Source of the DNA: an uncultured Peptostreptococcaceae bacterium
Lineage (GTDB): Bacteria > Bacillota > Clostridia > Peptostreptococcales > Anaerovoracaceae
Reading direction: 5' to 3'
DNA: 37,460 nt
Assembly (NCBI GenBank): GCA_949740445.1
Contig: CATJIF010000055.1
Coordinates: forward strand, 1 to 37,460
Part shown: piece after piece, positions 33,140-37,460 of the stretch
How positions within the stretch are numbered: the first letter of the stretch is position 1
How the letters are laid out: every line of letters starts with the position of its first letter
Translations under genes and position numbers: made by a program
Notes under the pieces: model-generated
The model's database searches: none
Told to the model about the DNA's origin: nothing
What the model saw: only the letters and a program-made list of their open reading frames with translations

Positions 33140-34453
33140 CTATTCCAGCGTTGCGTTTTGCAGTTGATCAAAGGCAGCCATGCACTCATCTACGGTAGCG
33201 CCGCCTAACAGCTGGCGCACGATCAGGCAGGTATTTCCCCATTGCTCTACCTTCATCCCGGCGTTGGAACCCAGGACGTAGATGCCCTCTTCGATTCTGT
33301 CGTTTAAGGGCTGCAGGGAAGGAACGCAATCGACTTTAACGTTTTTGGAAGGAGAAATTACCCGGTTCGTCTCTGCATAGACCTGAAGCGCCTTGTCGGA
33401 AGTAATGATATCCAAAACGCGGAGCGCATCTTCTGCATGCTCTGCGTTCGAGCCGATACCAAATCCAGTCATCGGCATCACCGGCATTTGGCCCCGACTG
33501 CTGGGAAAGCCGATTACCTGCATCTCAAAGTCTGTTTTCCCATAGGCGGTTTCCGTGTTTGCCGCACCCCAATACGCCATGACAATGGGCGTTTTTCCTG
33601 CCAGAAAATCGGGCCGTTCCACTTCGATGGCCTCGCTGACGAGGGCTTTTTGCGCATCAATGTAGCCGCGGTCGATGAGCTCCTGAAGAAATTCGAAGCC
33701 GGGGCGCATATAATCGCTGTAGCGGGCTTCGCCGCTGTTGAGCGCAGCGATTTCCGCCTCGGTATTTCCGCCGTTGTACAGGTCTGCATACGCCTGAGCA
33801 AAAACAAAGGTCTCCAGCCACCAGCGGTTGGCGCCGACAGGCGTTTCAATGCCGTTTTCTTTGAATACGCGGCAGCACTCTAAAAATTCCTCCGGGGTGT
33901 GCGGCAAGCTGAGGTCATACTGCTTAAACATGTCTACATTGACAAACAGCCCATAGGCAACGACCTCCTGGGGGATAGCTACCAGCTTTCCATCTACTGT
34001 ATTGGCAATCCGAATGATCTCCCGCAGATTTTTCGCGCTTTCCAGCCCGGAAAGATCCATGAGCTTCCCTTCGGCTCCCAGCACTAAAAGCGTGTCGGGA
34101 TTGAGCAAATACAGATCGTCCATATCATTGCGCGCCCGCTCGAGAACAACGTCGTCGTAGGTTTTATCTTCATAGTTTTCTGCCGTATAGGTTTTATAGG
34201 CGACGGTAACTTCCAGCTCCTCTTCTGCCATCATAATTGTCAGATCCGACGCATTTCTCGCGACGTTTTCTGCGTCTGGGTCGATTTTCTCCATAGGGCT
34301 GAACAGATTGACAATCCGTTCAGCCTCTGTCTCCTGAGGAAGCAGGTTTTTAGGATCTTCGCTGCCTGCACAGGAAGTCAGAAGGAATATAGCAAGGCCT
34401 GTAAGGCAGGCGACAGTCCGTTTGCAGATGCTTTTTTCTTTCCACATTTGCAT
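33140..34453 (-). CDS. Extracellular solute-binding lipoprotein (family 1 type)
   Basis: A 437-residue lipoprotein. The signal peptide ends in the lipobox LLTS-C28 followed by AGSED, so the mature protein is lipid-anchored outside the membrane. The rest resembles family 1 (sugar/oligosaccharide-type) binding proteins: VAYGLFVNVDMFKQYDLSLPHTPEEFLECC and the late MPMTGFGIGSNAEHAEDALRVLD stretch. The ATG at 34453 has AAGGAG 5 nt upstream; the longer open frame to 34525 overlaps the kinase. No permease or ATPase gene is nearby. It lies 46 nt after a sensor kinase, so it may deliver ligand information to that kinase rather than feed a transporter. Ligand unknown. Confidence 0.88.
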   Translation of the reverse strand: MQMWKEKSICKRTVACLTGLAIFLLTSCAGSEDPKNLLPQETEAERIVNLFSPMEKIDPDAENVARNASDLTIMMAEEELEVTVAYKTYTAENYEDKTYDDVVLERARNDMDDLYLLNPDTLLVLGAEGKLMDLSGLESAKNLREIIRIANTVDGKLVAIPQEVVAYGLFVNVDMFKQYDLSLPHTPEEFLECCRVFKENGIETPVGANRWWLETFVFAQAYADLYNGGNTEAEIAALNSGEARYSDYMRPGFEFLQELIDRGYIDAQKALVSEAIEVERPDFLAGKTPIVMAYWGAANTETAYGKTDFEMQVIGFPSSRGQMPVMPMTGFGIGSNAEHAEDALRVLDIITSDKALQVYAETNRVISPSKNVKVDCVPSLQPLNDRIEEGIYVLGSNAGMKVEQWGNTCLIVRQLLGGATVDECMAAFDQLQNATLE

Positions 34454-34499
34454 AATAACTCCTTTTGTACGCTTTCTAACATATAAAAATCCCACTAAC

Positions 34500-37064
34500 T
34501 CAATTAGATTTTTTTTGAACTGCATCGGCGATAACTTTTTTTAATACTTTCATATCCAAAGGCTTTGGCACGTGGGCATTCATACCAGCATCCAGCGCCG
34601 CTTTTTCGTCCTCAGCAAAGGCATTTGCTGTCATAGCGATGATGGGGATGCATCCGGCATCATTTCGCAGCAGGGAGCGGATGGCTTTTGCAGCGTCGTG
34701 TCCATTCATTACGGGCATCTGGACATCCATCAGTATGGCATCGAATTCACCTTCTGCGGCCTGTTGGAAGCGTTCGACTGCCAGCTGGCCGTTTTCCACG
34801 ATTTCACAGGTGGCCTCCTCGACATTTAAAAGTTCTGTCAAAATTTCTGCGTTGATTTCGTTATCCTCTGCGACGAGGAAGTGCATCCCCTGCAGGCCAT
34901 TGGCCGTCGCAAGCTCCAGTTTGCCTTCTTCGGCTGGCTCTGTCCACAACTCTGCAATTTTCTTTTGGAATGCAGAGACAAAGAACGGTTTTGCAAGGAC
35001 ATTTACGCATTCCGCTTGAAGGGCGGTCTCGATTTCTTCCGCTCCCGACTCTGTCAGAAACAGAATCGGTACAGCTGCTGGGAGCACCTTTTGCAGCTCT
35101 TTTGCCGCCTGAGCGCCGTGGGCCTCCCAGTCCAGCAAAATCACCTGGCAACCTGCACCGGGATTCTGAATTTGCCTGGCCGCCTCTTCCCAATTGGTGG
35201 TAATGTCCATTTGAACGCCCGTATCTTTCATAAGCGCCTGTATATTGCTGCAACTTTCCGCATCTTTACAGAGAGTCACGATTCGGGAAATTCCACGCTT
35301 TTCCCAAAATTCCCTGTCTGCCTGCGCCTCTAAAATGCGCAGCTCGATATCGACGCGGAAGAGAGAGCCCTGGTCTACTTCGCTGAAAACCTCGATGCTT
35401 CCGCCCATGAGCTCTACGATGCTCTTCGTGATGGCCATGCCCAGCCCAGTGCCCTGCACCTTGTTTGTCGTGCTGTTTTCTGCTCTGGTAAAGGCGTCGA
35501 AAATCGTCTTTAGGTATTCAGGCGTCATGCCGTAGCCATTGTCCTCCACTTCAATGCGGATGTGTTCGTACTGGCTGGAACGCTGCTTTAACCCGATGAC
35601 GCGCAGCCAGATCTGCCCGCCCTCCGGCGTGTATTTTACGGCGTTGGAAAGAAGGTTGATTAAGACCTGGTTAATGCGGGTTTCGTCTCCTACCAGATAC
35701 TCGTGGCAGATTCCTGTTACTTCTAAATGAAATGCCTGCCTTCTCGCTTCGGCCATGGGCCGGATGATTGTCTCTACAGAAGAAATGATGTCATTTAGTG
35801 CAAATGTTTCATAGTTGAGAACAACTTTTCCACTTTCTATTTTGGAGACATCCAGAATATCGTTGATTAAACTGAGCAGATGCTGACTGGATGCCATGAT
35901 CTTCTTTGTATATTCCCGCACCTTAGCCGGATTTTCCGCATCTGTGGAAAGGAGCGTAGTAAATCCCAATACTGCGTTCATCGGCGTGCGAATGTCGTGA
36001 GACATATTGGAGAGAAATGTAGTTTTCGATTCGCTTGCGATCTGCGCAGCCCGCAGAGCTTGTGATAACTGCTGGTTGTGGAGCCTGCGTTCCGCTTCCT
36101 GTTCTTTTTGAATCTTATCCTGCTGCCGCCAGTTGAAATAATACAAAAGGATGCACAGTAGAAAAGCCGCTAACATAGAAACCACTACGATAAAAATATT
36201 TTGATTGACGGTGCGGCCTTCCTGCTGGATGGACTCTATCGGTACATAGCCTACGAGGAAAATCGTTCCATCGTTGACCGACCACATATAGTTGAGTGCC
36301 TGCACTGCCCGGATATCGTGGTAAAACAAGATATTTTGCCCAGCATCTAGGCAGGCTTGGACTTCCGCCTGGATTTCCGGGCTCTGGATATTATTCGCAC
36401 GGTAAAAATCGCTTAAATTCAGATGGCCCGCATCTCGCTGTCCCATTCCCTTGGGCTTTAAAACAAAGCGCTGGCTTTGCGCATCCATGATATATAACGA
36501 AGCTTGCCCATTATAAAATCCATGGGGCAGGGATTTGTCGATGGCATCGTAGACATATTCTGCATAGAGCGTTCCAATCTCCTGTCCATCCCTCTCAACA
36601 GGGCATTTTATAGTATAAGCCCATGTTCCCATGTAATTGACATAGGACCGCGACACTGCCAGGCCTTCCACTGTACTACCTGCAGAAAAATCAAGCTCCT
36701 CTTCAGTAAATCGACCACCGAAGCTGGATACTCCTTCCGTTTTTCCGGCCGGAATGAATGAAAGCTTTGCCATCGTCCGGTTTTTCTCATAGGTGGAGAC
36801 ATAGGCTTCCGGGTCTTCCAACCGTGCAATTTCCTGAGCGATCAGCATTTGAAATTCCGCATCGCTGCGCAGGATCGCCTCGATGGTACATTGAATCAAT
36901 TCTAAACTTTCACTCAGATTTTGGATGGCAGCTTCGGACATTTCCCGCGATATTTTCTGCGATACCGAAAATACAATCATTCCCAAAATGCAAAAGATCA
37001 ATATAATGGAGAGGAGCAGGGGTAATCCCTTCCGTTTTTGCTGTTTATCTGAGATCTTTTTCAT
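34500..37064 (-). CDS. Hybrid sensor histidine kinase with two receiver domains
   Basis: An 854-residue membrane kinase. TM1 (about residues 14-35), an extracytoplasmic Cache-like sensor (about 36-290) and TM2 (about 300-322) precede a HisKA domain with phospho-accepting His near residue 356 (NMSHDIRTPMNAVLGF). The ATPase domain shows NLLSNAVKYTPEGG, VEDNGYGM and GTGLGMAI. A first receiver (about 600-710) has VILLDWEA and LAKPF but lacks a clear N-terminal acidic pair; the second (about 730-850) is canonical: VAEDNEIN, ILMDVQMPVMNG (Asp near 782) and PKP. The ATG at 37064 has GGAG upstream. No HPt or output regulator is in the window. It is the first gene of the unit with the solute-binding protein. 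Confidence 0.92.
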   Translation of the reverse strand: MKKISDKQQKRKGLPLLLSIILIFCILGMIVFSVSQKISREMSEAAIQNLSESLELIQCTIEAILRSDAEFQMLIAQEIARLEDPEAYVSTYEKNRTMAKLSFIPAGKTEGVSSFGGRFTEEELDFSAGSTVEGLAVSRSYVNYMGTWAYTIKCPVERDGQEIGTLYAEYVYDAIDKSLPHGFYNGQASLYIMDAQSQRFVLKPKGMGQRDAGHLNLSDFYRANNIQSPEIQAEVQACLDAGQNILFYHDIRAVQALNYMWSVNDGTIFLVGYVPIESIQQEGRTVNQNIFIVVVSMLAAFLLCILLYYFNWRQQDKIQKEQEAERRLHNQQLSQALRAAQIASESKTTFLSNMSHDIRTPMNAVLGFTTLLSTDAENPAKVREYTKKIMASSQHLLSLINDILDVSKIESGKVVLNYETFALNDIISSVETIIRPMAEARRQAFHLEVTGICHEYLVGDETRINQVLINLLSNAVKYTPEGGQIWLRVIGLKQRSSQYEHIRIEVEDNGYGMTPEYLKTIFDAFTRAENSTTNKVQGTGLGMAITKSIVELMGGSIEVFSEVDQGSLFRVDIELRILEAQADREFWEKRGISRIVTLCKDAESCSNIQALMKDTGVQMDITTNWEEAARQIQNPGAGCQVILLDWEAHGAQAAKELQKVLPAAVPILFLTESGAEEIETALQAECVNVLAKPFFVSAFQKKIAELWTEPAEEGKLELATANGLQGMHFLVAEDNEINAEILTELLNVEEATCEIVENGQLAVERFQQAAEGEFDAILMDVQMPVMNGHDAAKAIRSLLRNDAGCIPIIAMTANAFAEDEKAALDAGMNAHVPKPLDMKVLKKVIADAVQKKSN

Positions 37065-37168
37065 CGACAATCTCCATTCCAAAGTTCTGGGAGAACGGTG
37101 CCTGGACTCTTCCAAGGAAGGAAATGCCAGCCGGTTCCACAAAGCGGCTCTATTATTATCTATATGCT

Positions 37169-37198
37169 ATTATATTATTTTTCCCCTTTTAGTGTCAA
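37169..37198 (-). promoter_or_regulatory. Consensus promoter of the kinase/solute-binding-protein operon
   Basis: On the minus strand, TTGACA (37193-37198), an 18-bp spacer and TATAAT (37169-37174): both hexamers are perfect. It gives a leader of about 100 nt before the kinase ATG at 37064. Confidence 0.85.
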
Positions 37199-37258
37199 TA
37201 GATGCCAGGCACAGAGCAGGGCAACAGAGAAATTATTCTGGAGAATCCAGTTGAAGTA

Positions 37259-37267
37259 TGCTACACT
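37259..37267 (+). promoter_or_regulatory. Possible extended -10 promoter of the small toxin-like gene
   Basis: TGCTACACT provides a TGn extension and a -10-like TACACT, about 60 nt before the small ORF. No convincing -35 hexamer lies upstream, so this is tentative. The interval 37199-37258 shows no other feature. Confidence 0.4.
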
Positions 37268-37293
37268 GAACACAAGGTGCTTGCCAAACGATA

Positions 37294-37322
37294 GGCGGTT
37301 AGCCCTTCTCCGGAAGGGAGGT
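37294..37322 (+). promoter_or_regulatory. 5' control region of the toxin-like mRNA (long-range pairing arm and SD hairpin)
   Basis: GGCGGTTA (37294-37301) is exactly complementary to TAACCGCC at the stop codon of the small ORF (37411-37418), allowing 5'-3' closure of the mRNA. It is followed by a hairpin CCCTTC-TCCG-GAAGGG (37303-37318) whose 3' arm takes up part of the ribosome binding site GGGAGG (37316-37321). Both would limit translation, as in type I toxin mRNAs. Confidence 0.5.
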
Positions 37323-37329
37323 GATGCGT

Positions 37330-37413
37330 ATGTCGACAATGGAGATTCTGACGCTTTTGGTGCTTCTGGTCAATGTTGTTTTCATTACATACAACATCAC
37401 AAAAAAGAAATAA
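37330..37413 (+). CDS. Small hydrophobic peptide, putative type I toxin (holin-like/Fst-like)
   Basis: A 27-residue peptide too short for routine ORF calling: MSTMEILTLLVLLVN, then VVFITYNITKKK. It has one membrane helix and a basic C-terminal tail, the layout of Fst/TxpA/holin-like toxins of Bacillota. The strong SD GGGAGGTG (37315-37322) sets the ATG at 37330; an ATG at 37324 is too close to the SD. The surrounding RNA has a sequestered SD, 5'-3' complementarity and a shared stem-loop at the end, all typical of type I toxin-antitoxin loci. An antisense antitoxin would start from the right, beyond the window, so this assignment is by architecture only. Confidence 0.62.
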   Translation: MSTMEILTLLVLLVNVVFITYNITKKK

Positions 37414-37444
37414 CCGCCCAAGCCTCACAAACTTAGCGGTTATT
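37409..37444. terminator. Stem-loop terminator, probably bidirectional
   Basis: AATAACCGC (37409-37417) and GCGGTTATT (37436-37444) form a perfect 9-bp stem that includes the stop codon of the small ORF. On the minus strand it is followed by TCTTTTTTG, a good terminator tail for a transcript entering from the right; on the plus strand the tail is AT-rich but not a T-run. A shared terminator between convergent transcripts is the arrangement of the par/fst locus. Confidence 0.7.
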
Positions 37445-37460
37445 CTTAAATAATCAAAAA

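Overview
The window reads as the chromosome of an anaerobic, moderately GC-rich Bacillota bacterium, most likely a gut-type clostridium. The evidence is the oxygen-independent (early cobalt insertion) cobalamin pathway, [FeFe]-hydrogenase maturases, a CoA-disulfide reductase, strong GGAGG-type ribosome binding sites, intrinsic terminators and a Fst/holin-like small hydrophobic peptide. Genus cannot be read from the sequence alone.

Layout. (1) 1-3348, + strand: the 3' end of a TIGR02452/PARG-like gene, then fused cbiET and cbiA, closed by a probable terminator. (2) 3349-4139: a long gene-free leader with hairpins, an extended -10 promoter, an adenosylcobalamin riboswitch (about 3750-3909) and a terminator (4073-4100). 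(3) 4140-23561, + strand: one tightly packed operon of 20 genes, many overlapping by 1-10 nt: cbiMNQO (cobalt ECF importer), cbiK, cbiD, cbiL, cbiF, hemA, cbiH, a cbiJ-precorrin-2 dehydrogenase fusion, hemC, a cobA-hemD fusion, cbiB, cobD, cbiP, cbiC, cobT, cobU, cobS. It imports cobalt, supplies tetrapyrrole precursors, builds the corrin ring and attaches the nucleotide loop. cbiG, hemB, hemL and a corrinoid adenosyltransferase are not in the window. hemA sits between cbiF and cbiH, where cbiG is often found.

(4) 23626-27959, - strand: hydF, hydG, hydE and a TM1266-type small regulator, without the hydrogenase itself. An Lrp/AsnC regulator lies upstream (28236-28691), separated by a terminator and a set of helically phased CGCAT repeats. 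(5) 28907-32993: a hexapeptide O-acetyltransferase (-) and a Crp/Fnr regulator (+) diverge from back-to-back promoters. A perfect 13-copy GGCAA array forms the predicted 5' leader of the Crp/Fnr gene. Convergent to it is a ferredoxin, a polytopic Fe-S membrane protein and a CoA-disulfide reductase-rhodanese operon (-), whose promoter carries a possible class-II Crp/Fnr site. (6) 33140-37064, - strand: a hybrid sensor histidine kinase with a solute-binding lipoprotein downstream and no transporter genes, driven by a consensus promoter. (7) 37259-37444, + strand: a 27-residue membrane peptide with type I toxin-like RNA architecture, cut off by the window end before any antisense antitoxin could be seen.

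The most unusual signals are the GGCAA array (possible phase variation of a redox regulator), the toxin-like locus at the right edge, the missing cbiG with hemA in its usual place, and the orphan solute-binding protein/kinase pair. No CRISPR array, transposon, rRNA or tRNA gene was recognised.
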